Of a DNA stretch of 59,828 bases, positions 7,955-15,466 are shown piece by piece. Position 1 is the stretch's first letter; every line of letters begins with the position of its first letter. Below the pieces are notes generated by a model, which saw only the letters and a program-made list of their open reading frames with translations, made no database searches and was not told the DNA's origin. The DNA is from Candidatus Segetimicrobium genomatis (GTDB taxonomy: Bacteria; Sysuimicrobiota; Sysuimicrobiia; Sysuimicrobiales; Segetimicrobiaceae): NCBI GenBank assembly GCA_005882275.1, contig VBAK01000146.1, positions 1 through 59,828 on the forward strand. The letters are read 5' to 3'. The translations under genes and the position numbers were made by a program.

Positions 7955-8992
7955 TCAGGGCCGCACCACGACTTTGAGGGCGGAGGTCGCCGCGCGGACG
8001 AGCGCATAGCCCTGCCCGGCGTCTTCCAGCGGCAGCCGGTGGGTGATCAACGGCTCGACCGGCAGGCCGCCGGCCAGCAGGCGCAGCGCCTCACGCGTGT
8101 CGTCCGGTCCCGCGGAGTAGGACGGGACGATGGTCGTCTCGCTGAAGAACACCTCGTGCATCCGCAGCGGCCACACCGCGTCCGGCGGCGTCGGGGTGAA
8201 GATCACGAGCGTGCCGCCAGGGGCCAGCGCCTGACGTCCCGCCTCGTACGCTTCGACGCTCCCAGGGCCGGCGATGACCACGTTGACGCCGCGATCCGTG
8301 GCGCGGGCGACGGCGTCCGTCAGGGGCACCCGGGACGTGTCGATGACCACATCCGCCACGGCCCGGCCGCGGTCCAGGCGCTCCGGGACCCGGTCGGCAG
8401 CGAGGAGGAGGCCGGGCGCGCTGAGGGCGCGGAGCGCGTGCAGGTGCAGCAGGCCCATCACGCCCAGTCCGATGACCAGGACGCCGTCCCCCTCCCGCAC
8501 ACGCGCCCGCCGGACCGATTTCACCACGCACGCCAGCGGCTCGACGAAGGTGGCCGCGTCGTCGGAGAGGCCCTCGGGCAGCCGCACGACGTCGGCCGCC
8601 ACCGCGGGCGCCTGCACGATCGCGTGGGTCGCGAGGCCGCCGGGCAGCAGGCGCCGCGGCCGCCACGTCGCGCAGTGCACGAAGTCGCCCCGCCGGCAGA
8701 CGCGGCAGGTCAGGCAGGGCGCGTGGTGGTGCACAAACACCCGATCCCCGGGCCGGAAGGCCACCCCATCGGCGGCTTCGACCACCTCGCCGACCGGCTC
8801 GTGTCCCAGCGGCACAGGGGCCTTGCGGGCCATGTACCAGTCCATGACTTCGCCGGGGCAGAGGCCGCAGGCCCTGATGCGGACCAGCATCTCGCCCCGG
8901 CCGAGCGGCGGCAGCGGCACTTCCTCGATCCGGAGGTCGCCGGGGGCGTAATAGACCGCCGCCGTGGCGGTGGCGGGGCGCCCTAGCGCCAT
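7955..8992 (-). CDS. Zinc-dependent medium-chain alcohol dehydrogenase
   Basis: This 345-residue MDR enzyme oxidises an alcohol with NAD(P). Catalytic-zinc residues appear in ACGLCPGE and GHEPVGEV, and the four-Cys structural zinc lobe in CLTCRVCRRGDFVHC. The Rossmann fold is VLVIGLGVMGLLHLH. ATG 8992 lies inside the 3' end of the upstream dehydrogenase gene (10-bp overlap), which argues for translational coupling. A TTG at 9022 would give a longer form. It converges with the cupin gene 16 bp away. The substrate is unknown; threonine- or polyol-dehydrogenase-like enzymes are the nearest general class. Confidence 0.85.
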   Translation of the reverse strand: MALGRPATATAAVYYAPGDLRIEEVPLPPLGRGEMLVRIRACGLCPGEVMDWYMARKAPVPLGHEPVGEVVEAADGVAFRPGDRVFVHHHAPCLTCRVCRRGDFVHCATWRPRRLLPGGLATHAIVQAPAVAADVVRLPEGLSDDAATFVEPLACVVKSVRRARVREGDGVLVIGLGVMGLLHLHALRALSAPGLLLAADRVPERLDRGRAVADVVIDTSRVPLTDAVARATDRGVNVVIAGPGSVEAYEAGRQALAPGGTLVIFTPTPPDAVWPLRMHEVFFSETTIVPSYSAGPDDTREALRLLAGGLPVEPLITHRLPLEDAGQGYALVRAATSALKVVVRP

Positions 8993-10068
8993 GGGGACCC
9001 GTCCCCCCTCCGGGGGCTCCAAACCGGAGAGGGGCCAACGGCAAGCAGAGGTTGCGGCAGGATCGCGTACTTGGACCCGAGGCCCCGGTCGAGATCGTGA
9101 AACACCTCGACGATCGCGTCGAGCGGGCGCGCCGCGGTGATCAGGTCGCCCGGCCGGAGCGTCCCCGAGGCGAGCAGGTGCAAAGCCTCGAGCACGTCCG
9201 CGGTGCAGTAGTGAAACGCCGCGATCAGATCGACCTCACCGTAGTGCAGGCGCGTGGCGTCGAACTCCGCCGGCGCCCCGCCGGACAGTCCTCCGAACAA
9301 CAGCACCCGGCCCCCGCCGGCGACCCACGACGGCGCCGCCTTCCAGACGTCGGCCGACCCGGTGCACTCGATGACGAGGTCGGGGCCGCCGCGCCAGCGC
9401 GCCCGGAGCGCCTCGCCCGGGTCGCCCCGGGCGGCGTCGATCGTGTGCGAGGCTCCGGCCTGCGCGGCCAGGGCCAGCGCCGCGGGCCGCCGGCCCACGG
9501 CGACCACCTCGTGGCTGCGGCGGACGGCTTCGCGGATGTGCAGCAGACCGATGGGGCCGACGCCGACGACCGCCACCCGCGCCCCGCCACCCGGCCCCAG
9601 GCGCCGCCATCCATGCACGACGCACGCCAGCGGCTCGAGGAACGCGGCCTCGACGTAGGACAGGGTCGCGGGCTTGGGAAACAGGTGCCGCCGCACGACG
9701 CGCGCCGGGAGGCGCACCGCCTCTCCGTAGGTCCCAACGGCGATGTCGTCGAACAGTGTCTCGCACAGGTTCTCGCGGCCCCGGCTGCACGCCCCGCACC
9801 GGCCGCACGGCGCGGTGGGCATGAAGACCACCGCCTGGCCCACCGCGAATCCCCGCACCTCGTCGCCGACGGCGGCAATGTCGCCGGCGGCTTCGTGGCC
9901 GAACGGGCCGAAGGGCAGCCGGGGATGGCCGCGCCGGTAGGTCTTGAGGTCGGTGCCGCAGGTCAGCGAGGCCCGGATCCGGACGACAACTTCGCCGCGG
10001 CCGGGGAGGGGAACCGGAACCTCCGCCAGGTCCAGCGATCGAGGCGCGCGCAGGACCGCCTGCCGCAT
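8983..10068 (-). CDS. Zinc-dependent medium-chain dehydrogenase (sorbitol/threonine dehydrogenase-like)
   Basis: A 361-residue MDR protein and the first gene of a two-gene dehydrogenase operon. It has a catalytic-zinc segment (LTCGTDLKTYRRG and FGHEAAGD), a structural zinc lobe (CGRCGACSRGRENLC) and a Rossmann motif (VAVVGVGPIGLLH). The Cys-Gly-Thr-Asp form of the zinc motif is common in polyol and L-threonine dehydrogenases. Start ATG 10068 is chosen by alignment with family N-termini; ATG 10086 adds six residues. It is divergent from a class III aminotransferase with a 246-bp spacer, suggesting a shared amino-alcohol or polyol pathway (inference). Confidence 0.83.
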   Translation of the reverse strand: MRQAVLRAPRSLDLAEVPVPLPGRGEVVVRIRASLTCGTDLKTYRRGHPRLPFGPFGHEAAGDIAAVGDEVRGFAVGQAVVFMPTAPCGRCGACSRGRENLCETLFDDIAVGTYGEAVRLPARVVRRHLFPKPATLSYVEAAFLEPLACVVHGWRRLGPGGGARVAVVGVGPIGLLHIREAVRRSHEVVAVGRRPAALALAAQAGASHTIDAARGDPGEALRARWRGGPDLVIECTGSADVWKAAPSWVAGGGRVLLFGGLSGGAPAEFDATRLHYGEVDLIAAFHYCTADVLEALHLLASGTLRPGDLITAARPLDAIVEVFHDLDRGLGSKYAILPQPLLAVGPSPVWSPRRGDGSPWR

Positions 10069-10260
10069 GGTCCGATGGGTCTCCATTCGACTTCGGGTGG
10101 CCTTCGGCGGATGGCCAGCCCTTCCTGCTCGCCCGCACGCGTGCGACCATGCGCATCGCCCGCCCCGACCGGGGGCTGCGAAGAAGGGGCCCGGGCCCGC
10201 CCCCTCGAAAGGGCTGCTGGCCGCCGATCACGGCGACGCCGGCTGGAGCGACACCCACCC

Positions 10261-10272
10261 CCGACGCGTCGG
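10261..10272. promoter_or_regulatory. Palindrome upstream of aminotransferase gene
   Basis: CCGACGCGTCGG is a perfect 12-bp palindrome 42 bp upstream of the aminotransferase ATG, in the spacer divergent from the dehydrogenase pair. It is a candidate operator; no cognate regulator is recognised nearby. Confidence 0.3.
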
Positions 10273-10314
10273 ACTGCGCCAGCGCCGATGCGATCCCCAG
10301 GAGGTCATGAGACG

Positions 10315-11700
10315 ATGCGGGAGACAATCAAAGCGCCTGAGCTGACCCCGGTCGAACAGCAGGCGCTCGAGCACGTGTGGATTCACACCGCGCGCTGGCT
10401 CGATCTGGCCGAACGCGACGGGTTGCGCGTCATCATTCGCGGCGAGGGATGCCGGCTGATCGATGCGCAGGGCCGGACGTATCTGGACGGCATCTCGGGA
10501 CTCTATCTGGTGAACGTGGGTCACGGGCGCGCGGAGATCGGCGAGGCGATGGCCCGCCAGGCCCGTGAGCTGGCGTACGCGTCCAGCGCCACGTACACCA
10601 GCCTGCCCGCGGTCCAGCTCGCCGACGTGCTCTCCGGCATCACGCCGGGCGACCTGAACCGGATCTTCCTCTGTTCCGGCGGCTCCGAAGCGGTGGAGAG
10701 CGCCATGAAGATCGCCAAGCAGATCCAGGTCATGCGCGGGTTCCCCAAGCGGTACAAGGTGATCGCCCGGCTGGGCGGCTACCACGGGTCGACGTTCGGG
10801 GCAATGAGCATCACCTCCTCACGCAACGAGGCCTACTTTGGGCCGTTCATGCCGGGGGTCAGCTTTGTGCCGTCCCCGAATCGTTACCGGCCGACCTTCG
10901 GATTGCAGGGGGAAGCGGAAGACCTGCGGTGCGCCGACGCCGTCGAACAGGAGATTGTCGCGCAGGGGCCGGAGTACGTCGCGGCGGTGATCGGCGAGCC
11001 GGTCTCGGTGTCCAACAATAATCACGTTCCGTCTCCGAAGTACTGGAAGCGGCTCCGAGAGATCTGCGACAAGCACGGGGTCCTGCTGATCATGGACGAG
11101 GTGATCAACGGGTTCGGCCGGACGGGCCGGATGTTCGCCGCTGAGCATTTCGGCGTGGTGCCCGATCTGATGACCATGGCCAAGGGCCTCTCGTCCGGGT
11201 ACGCGCCGATCGCCGCGGTGGCGGTCAGCGATCGGGCATTCGAGGAGTTCAAGCGGAAGGACGTCGGACTCGCCCACCTGCTGACCTTTGGCGGCCAGGC
11301 CGTCGCCTGCGCCGCCGCCTTGAAGAACATCGAAATCTTGCAGCGGGAGAACCTGGCGCAGCGGAGCGCGGAGCGGGGGGACTACCTGCTGCGGCGCCTG
11401 GAGTCCCTGCGCGCGCACCCGACCGTCGGCGATGTCCGCGGCCTGGGCCTGCTCTGCGCCGTCGAGCTCGTGCAGGACAAGCGCACCAAGGAGCCGTTTG
11501 GGTGGGGGCCGCCCGCCGCGAATCATCCGTTCAGCCGCCGGCTCATGGCGTTGATGACCGAGCGCGGACTGCTCAGCCGTGTCTTCATGTCGATCCAGGT
11601 CGCCCCGCCCCTGGTGGTGTCGAACGAGGAGATCGACCGCATCGTCTCGATCATCGACGAGAGCCTGGCGGTGGCCGAGCGGGAGTTCGAGTTCGCCTAG
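10315..11700 (+). CDS. Class III PLP-dependent aminotransferase
   Basis: A 461-residue omega-aminotransferase of the beta-alanine, putrescine or taurine-pyruvate type. It shows the phosphate-binding SGGSEAVESAMK (121-132), the Asp of LLIMDEVINGFGRTG (Asp261) and the Schiff-base Lys290 in MAKGLSSGYAPIAA. A LTFGGQAVACAAAL segment follows, as expected. ATG 10315 follows CAGGAGG 10 bases upstream. The real gene is much shorter than the open frame, which extends upstream through the divergent dehydrogenases. Together with two alcohol dehydrogenases and a diiron oxygenase it suggests amine or amino-alcohol catabolism; the exact amine donor cannot be read from sequence. Confidence 0.9.
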   Translation: MRETIKAPELTPVEQQALEHVWIHTARWLDLAERDGLRVIIRGEGCRLIDAQGRTYLDGISGLYLVNVGHGRAEIGEAMARQARELAYASSATYTSLPAVQLADVLSGITPGDLNRIFLCSGGSEAVESAMKIAKQIQVMRGFPKRYKVIARLGGYHGSTFGAMSITSSRNEAYFGPFMPGVSFVPSPNRYRPTFGLQGEAEDLRCADAVEQEIVAQGPEYVAAVIGEPVSVSNNNHVPSPKYWKRLREICDKHGVLLIMDEVINGFGRTGRMFAAEHFGVVPDLMTMAKGLSSGYAPIAAVAVSDRAFEEFKRKDVGLAHLLTFGGQAVACAAALKNIEILQRENLAQRSAERGDYLLRRLESLRAHPTVGDVRGLGLLCAVELVQDKRTKEPFGWGPPAANHPFSRRLMALMTERGLLSRVFMSIQVAPPLVVSNEEIDRIVSIIDESLAVAEREFEFA

Positions 11701-11716
11701 GTCTAGGTAACGCGAA

Positions 11717-11740
11717 GGGGTTGCCCTCGCGGGCAACCCC
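11717..11740. terminator. Hairpin between convergent genes
   Basis: A perfect 10-bp stem (GGGGTTGCCC paired with GGGCAACCCC) with loop TCGC lies 16 bp after the aminotransferase stop and 30 bp before the end of the convergent HAF gene 2. It lacks a T-run, so it may be a weak bidirectional terminator or mRNA end stabiliser. Confidence 0.6.
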
Positions 11741-11770
11741 ATCCGTCCCCCTCCGCTGGCGTCGTTCCGG

Positions 11771-12973
11771 CTAGTGCCCGCCGGCTTCCCCGTGTTCGTT
11801 GTTGTCGTTGTCGTTGTCGCGGTGGTGGTTCTCGTCGTCATCGTCGCCACGACCGGTGGGCCTGGTGGCGGTGCCGGCCGCGGCGGTGCCGGTCGCGGCG
11901 ATGATCGCAAAACCGTGGTATTTGGCCGTGGCGCTGTTGTACACTTCGCCCACGACGTCACCGTTCTCGTTGATCCCGTAGGCGAACACGATGTTGCCCG
12001 TCCCCACGGTGACCACCTTGAAGGTCGTCCCCTGAGCCTGGAAGGCATCGTACTGGAATCCGGAGTCCAGGTAGTACCCCACCACCACGCCCAGGCTGTT
12101 GGTGCCGTAGACCTGGGTGGTGCCGGCCATCGGCGCAGGAACCAGGGTGCCGGGGGCATCAACCGTGCTGAAGGTTCCCGAGCGCAGCACGAAGCCGTGA
12201 CGCTTGCCGAACTGGTCGAAGTAGTATCCGGCGACCCCGCCGCTGCGGTCGATCGCGTTGGCGACGGTATCGGTCGAGGTCACGGTGGCGCTCGCGTAAT
12301 CGATCGTGCTGTACCCCGTGGTGAGATCGGTCCCCGCATGCCTGAAGCCGCGGATGTGGCCCTTCCCCCCGTAGGTTCCCGCGATCGTGCCGTCGTTGGC
12401 GATCCCGTTGGGCGAGATGCAGCATTCGGCGCCCGGAACGTTGATCGTGAGGTACCCCTGAGTGTAGTCGGTTCCATGATGCAGGAAGCCGTGCGTGGTG
12501 CCGGCGGCGTCCTCGTAGATCCCCACGATGTCGCCGAGGTCGTTGATCCCCTGGGCGTAGGTGAGGATGGATCCGGGGACGTCGACCGTGGTGAAGCCCG
12601 TGGTATAACTGGTGCCCTGATGGATGAAGCCGTGGTAGGCCGCGCCGGCCGTCGCGTCCTGATAGTATCCCACGATGGCGTCGGCGTTGTTGATGCCAAA
12701 GGCCCACGTGAGCGCCGCGCCGGGGACGTCGAACGTCACGGTCGCGGCCACGCCCCCGGTCGAGACCGTCGGGCACTTCCGGGGGCGGTGATTCTGTTTG
12801 CACACGTCGTATCTGTTTTGAGACCCACGGTCGTCCTGATCGTGATCCGGCGAGAGACTCCAGGTGGTGTTCCCGGTCGGCGTACTCGGCCGGGCCGCCG
12901 GGGTGACCACCAGCATGACGCTCAGCATGAGACTGAGGGAGATGACTCCGAACACCATCTTGCGCTGTCGCAT
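11771..12973 (-). CDS. Secreted HAF-repeat protein (copy 2)
   Basis: This 400-residue paralogue of the protein at 4602-5579 has the same plan: signal peptide (residues 1 to about 28), HAF repeats such as FGINNADAIVGYYQD and GINDLGDIVGIYEDAAGTT followed by HGFLHHGTDY, and a charged low-complexity tail rich in Asp, His and Asn (RGDDDDENHHRDNDNDNNEH). Unlike copy 1, it carries an extra segment of about 50 residues with two Cys (near 58-67) between signal peptide and first repeat. Both copies keep an adjacent Cys pair in the third repeat (ATCCIS and AECCIS). ATG 12973 has GGAGG 7 bases upstream. Function unknown. Confidence 0.85.
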   Translation of the reverse strand: MRQRKMVFGVISLSLMLSVMLVVTPAARPSTPTGNTTWSLSPDHDQDDRGSQNRYDVCKQNHRPRKCPTVSTGGVAATVTFDVPGAALTWAFGINNADAIVGYYQDATAGAAYHGFIHQGTSYTTGFTTVDVPGSILTYAQGINDLGDIVGIYEDAAGTTHGFLHHGTDYTQGYLTINVPGAECCISPNGIANDGTIAGTYGGKGHIRGFRHAGTDLTTGYSTIDYASATVTSTDTVANAIDRSGGVAGYYFDQFGKRHGFVLRSGTFSTVDAPGTLVPAPMAGTTQVYGTNSLGVVVGYYLDSGFQYDAFQAQGTTFKVVTVGTGNIVFAYGINENGDVVGEVYNSATAKYHGFAIIAATGTAAAGTATRPTGRGDDDDENHHRDNDNDNNEHGEAGGH

Positions 12974-13315
12974 CTCACTGCCTCCCTAGACTGCGCCGGT
13001 TCCCTTGGTCGGCCGCGCGCCCTTCGGCTGCCGGCGACTCTGGGGTTCACGCTTCGGGCTCGTACGAAAACCCGGCACCGCTGCTGGGACATTGTTCTCC
13101 GCTTGCACTGCTTCATGATGCCCCCGATAGGAGTCCGGCAGTCGCCTGTGCCTCCAAAATGCACCGGCCGGCACGCCTCAGGCATCTATTTGAGCAGCGA
13201 CAGGTCGGAGAACTTCCAGGAAAGCTCCTGAGAGATGCGGTTCAGACGGGGGGAGAAGTGACTAGAGATCCGCCGGGCGGGGTATCCACCCAGAGCGAAA
13301 GACCCCTGAGACGCG
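12974..13315. other. Intergenic region upstream of HAF gene 2 and the MerR gene
   Basis: This 342-bp divergent spacer contains the GGGAGG ribosome site of HAF gene 2. I see no convincing coding sequence, RNA gene or promoter pair. A stretch near 13210-13240 (GGAGAACTTCCAGGAAAGCT) loosely resembles the GGAAAGCTTCC motif upstream of HAF copy 1, but the match is short. Confidence 0.4.
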
Positions 13316-13597
13316 ATGAACGCACCCGAGGATCTGCCAGTCTATCCGATCCGCACGGCGGCTGCGCTGACGGGCGTTGCCGCGCGGCGGATCCGCAGCT
13401 GGGAGGTCGAATACCGGCTGCTCCGTCCCGCGCGCACCAAGGGCGGGCACCGGCTGTACTCGACCCGTGATATCGGGCTGATCCGGCGCATCCGTCACCT
13501 GATGGAAGCGGAGGGGGTGCCCCCTCGGGGGATCAAGGCCCGGTTGGAGACTCAGTCCGGGGCGCGCGTCGAAGCGAAGGCCCCTGATTCGGCGTAG
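13316..13597 (+). CDS. Small MerR/GlnR-type helix-turn-helix regulator
   Basis: The 93-residue protein consists almost entirely of a MerR-type winged-helix domain: YPIRTAAALTGVAARRIRSW (helix-turn-helix), then the wing with KGGHRLYSTRDIGLIRRI and EGVPPRGIKARL. The typical Cys or effector domain of MerR is absent, so it resembles short GlnR/HspR-like regulators that bind DNA as dimers. No strong ribosome site precedes ATG 13316. The likely targets are the neighbouring small genes or the divergent HAF gene (inference). Confidence 0.75.
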   Translation: MNAPEDLPVYPIRTAAALTGVAARRIRSWEVEYRLLRPARTKGGHRLYSTRDIGLIRRIRHLMEAEGVPPRGIKARLETQSGARVEAKAPDSA

Positions 13598-13622
13598 CGT
13601 GGCAACGCAGGGTTTTGCGGAG

Positions 13623-13694
13623 CTAGCGCAAGACCATGTGGCCGGTCGCCCACAAGATCAGTCCGGCGAGCAGCAGGAAGATCCCCAGATCCAC
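13623..13694 (-). CDS. Predicted 23-residue single-span membrane peptide
   Basis: GTG 13694 follows AAAGGAGTGAGACC, an excellent ribosome site with 7-base spacing. The reading frame encodes 23 residues, nearly all hydrophobic (DLGIFLLLAGLILWATGHMV), ending in Leu-Arg and TAG. The peptide would be one membrane span, comparable in size to KdpF-like or other tiny membrane proteins. It lies 25 bp after the convergent MerR gene. Evidence is the ribosome site plus composition only. Confidence 0.45.
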   Translation of the reverse strand: MDLGIFLLLAGLILWATGHMVLR

Positions 13695-13859
13695 GGTCTC
13701 ACTCCTTTCGCCAGAGAACGGGCACTCACCGCCTCCTATTATTAGCCTCATGATCGGGGAGTCCTTCCCGACCGCCTGACCCCCAAGCCTCCGGCCGGGC
13801 CCCCGGGGGCGGCGGCCGTCGGGAGGGGCCTTCGGCGGCCCCGATGGAGCATGCCGCGG

Positions 13860-14060
13860 TCAGGCTCGGACGGACGTCTTTCGCGCGCGCTTCTTCGTGC
13901 GGGTCTCGTTCTCGAGCAATGACTCGGCAATCCAGATCGAGAGCAGGACGTCCAGCGATGTCATCGTTTTCGGGACGCGCTCCCGGGGAATCCCCTCGTG
14001 CTTCGGTCTGGCGGCCTTCCGGATCGCGACCGGACCCGCCGAGTACGAGTAGTGCCTCAT
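13860..14060 (-). CDS. Hypothetical small protein
   Basis: A 66-residue frame from ATG 14060. It has a mixed, protein-like composition: a Tyr-rich start (MRHYSYSAGPVAIRKA), a hydrophobic-amphipathic middle (TSLDVLLSIWIAESLL) and a strongly basic tail (ETRTKKRARKTSVRA). It resembles nothing I recognise. GGGAGG lies almost against the ATG, which is too close for a normal ribosome site, and a GTG at 14135 gives a longer form. It could be non-coding. Confidence 0.3.
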   Translation of the reverse strand: MRHYSYSAGPVAIRKAARPKHEGIPRERVPKTMTSLDVLLSIWIAESLLENETRTKKRARKTSVRA

Positions 14061-14371
14061 GCCTCCCACCCGCCCTTCTCCCGGCGTGTCTGGGCCCTCT
14101 CCGGCGCCGACCGACCCGCATCGAGTAACGATCACGGAGTGGTTGCACCCGCCCGCAGGAGTTTACTTCCTCCCTTTTGCTAGTTTTCGACAGCAGTTCG
14201 AATGAACAACGCCACGGGACCGGCGCCTGGGGAGGTCGCGGGAGGATCTCTGGAGAATCGAAGGCCGTCCCCGCTTGGGGCGGCACGTGATCACGTGATG
14301 TTCTAATGATGTTCGAAGATCGTTCACGTGACCGATAGCGAACCGGCGCCGCGGCGGTGCATGATGAGGTC
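14061..14371. promoter_or_regulatory. Intergenic region with CACGTG palindromes
   Basis: No reliable gene is seen in this 311-bp stretch. It holds a perfect 14-bp palindrome, CACGTGATCACGTG (14284-14297), and a further CACGTG 28 bp later (14325-14330). The local sequence is AT-richer than its surroundings (14295-14325). This looks like a tandem operator ahead of the small gene at 14375. Confidence 0.5.
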
Positions 14372-14374
14372 GTG

Positions 14375-14473
14375 ATGGAGCGCAGGATCTCTCGAGTGTT
14401 CACCCACATGGTCCTGTTTTTGCTGTCCCTGCTCACGGGCATGCTCCTGCCGCCGACGTTCGCCGGCCACTAG
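14375..14473 (+). CDS. Predicted 32-residue membrane or exported peptide
   Basis: ATG 14375 has GAGG 5 bases upstream. The 32 residues show a basic N-terminus (MERRISRVFTH), a hydrophobic core (MVLFLLSLLTGMLL) and a short polar end (PPTFAGH). This could be a single-span peptide, or a signal peptide left from a truncated secreted protein. It lies downstream of the CACGTG palindromes, which might control it. Evidence is limited to ribosome site, composition and context. Confidence 0.4.
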   Translation: MERRISRVFTHMVLFLLSLLTGMLLPPTFAGH

Positions 14474-14559
14474 GCGACGGCCCGCGTTCCCGCGAAAGGA
14501 AGTGCTCCGCGCCGTCCCGTAACCACCCCAGGCCACAGGAATGACCATTGGAGGGCGCC

Positions 14560-15309
14560 ATGGATCTCGAGGGCGGCGTCGCGGTGGTGACGGGGGGCAC
14601 CGGGGGATTGGGGCGCCGGATTTTGCACAAGCTGGTCCGGGCCGGGGTCCACGCGGCCGTGTGCTATCGCGAGCGGCGGGAGGAGGCCGAGGCCGTGGCC
14701 CGCGAGCTCGAGCGACTCGGGGGCCGCGCGGCGCCGTTTCAGGTGGACGTCGGGTCCCCGGAGTCCACGCGCAGCCTGATGGCCGAAGTCGTCCGCATGT
14801 ACGGCCGCATCGACATCCTCGTCAACGACGCCGCCTACAACAAATGGATCCCGTACCATCAGCTGGACGACCTGCGGATCGAAGACTGGAACCAGATCCT
14901 GACGGTCAACCTGACCGGGCCGTTTCTCTGCATCAAAGCCGCCGCGCCCCTGATGAAGCGGCAGGGCGGGGGGCGGATCGTCAACGTGTCCTCGGTCGCG
15001 GGACTCAGCCCGACCGGGTCCTCCATCGCCTACGCCGTTTCCAAGGCCGGGCTGAACCACCTGACGAAGTGCATGGCCGTGGCGCTCGCCCCGGAGATCC
15101 TCGTCAACTGTGTGGCGCCCGGGTTCATGGAGGGCACGCGGATGAGCGAGAACCTGTCGCCGGAATACCGCCGGCGGGCCACACAAGGGGCCCTGCTGCA
15201 GCGCGGGACCGATAAGGACGACGTCGCCTCGCTCGTGGTCGAGTTCTGCCGGACGGACAGCGTGACGGGACAGACGCTCGTGGTCGACGCCGGGCGCGTC
15301 TTCCACTAA
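14560..15309 (+). CDS. Short-chain dehydrogenase/reductase (SDR)
   Basis: A 249-residue classical SDR that reduces or oxidises a carbonyl/hydroxyl group with NAD(P). The cofactor motif TGGTGGLG is at 11-18. LVNDAA at about 88-92 replaces the usual NNAG, and the catalytic Ser144/145, Tyr158 and Lys162 lie in NVSSVAG and YAVSK. ATG 14560 follows GGAGGG with a short spacer; TTG 14548 is an alternative. It stands 157 bp upstream of the ABC transporter operon on the same strand. Substrate unknown; 3-oxoacyl reductases are the general relatives. Confidence 0.9.
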   Translation: MDLEGGVAVVTGGTGGLGRRILHKLVRAGVHAAVCYRERREEAEAVARELERLGGRAAPFQVDVGSPESTRSLMAEVVRMYGRIDILVNDAAYNKWIPYHQLDDLRIEDWNQILTVNLTGPFLCIKAAAPLMKRQGGGRIVNVSSVAGLSPTGSSIAYAVSKAGLNHLTKCMAVALAPEILVNCVAPGFMEGTRMSENLSPEYRRRATQGALLQRGTDKDDVASLVVEFCRTDSVTGQTLVVDAGRVFH

Positions 15310-15466
15310 TCGCCGGTCGTTGGCAATGCTCTGCGCGGCGCGCCGGGACGCTTCCTCGGGGCTGAGCGCAAGGCGATGAGGCATGTGTGAGCCAGGAGGA
15401 CCCCACCACGGGCAGCGAATCTACGGGTGCCGAGCCCACCTCTCCTGAGGGCCCCCGGAGGAGGAA

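Noticed and set aside
13726-14442. 238-codon minus-strand frame
   Set aside because: Composition is Arg/Gly/Pro filler typical of chance frames in GC-rich DNA, and it spans the intergenic palindrome region.
15310-15466. Possible cobalamin riboswitch upstream of the binding-protein gene (GAGCCAGGAGGACCC resembles AGTCAGGA)
   Set aside because: The other conserved riboswitch blocks and paired stems are missing, so the resemblance is only a short string.
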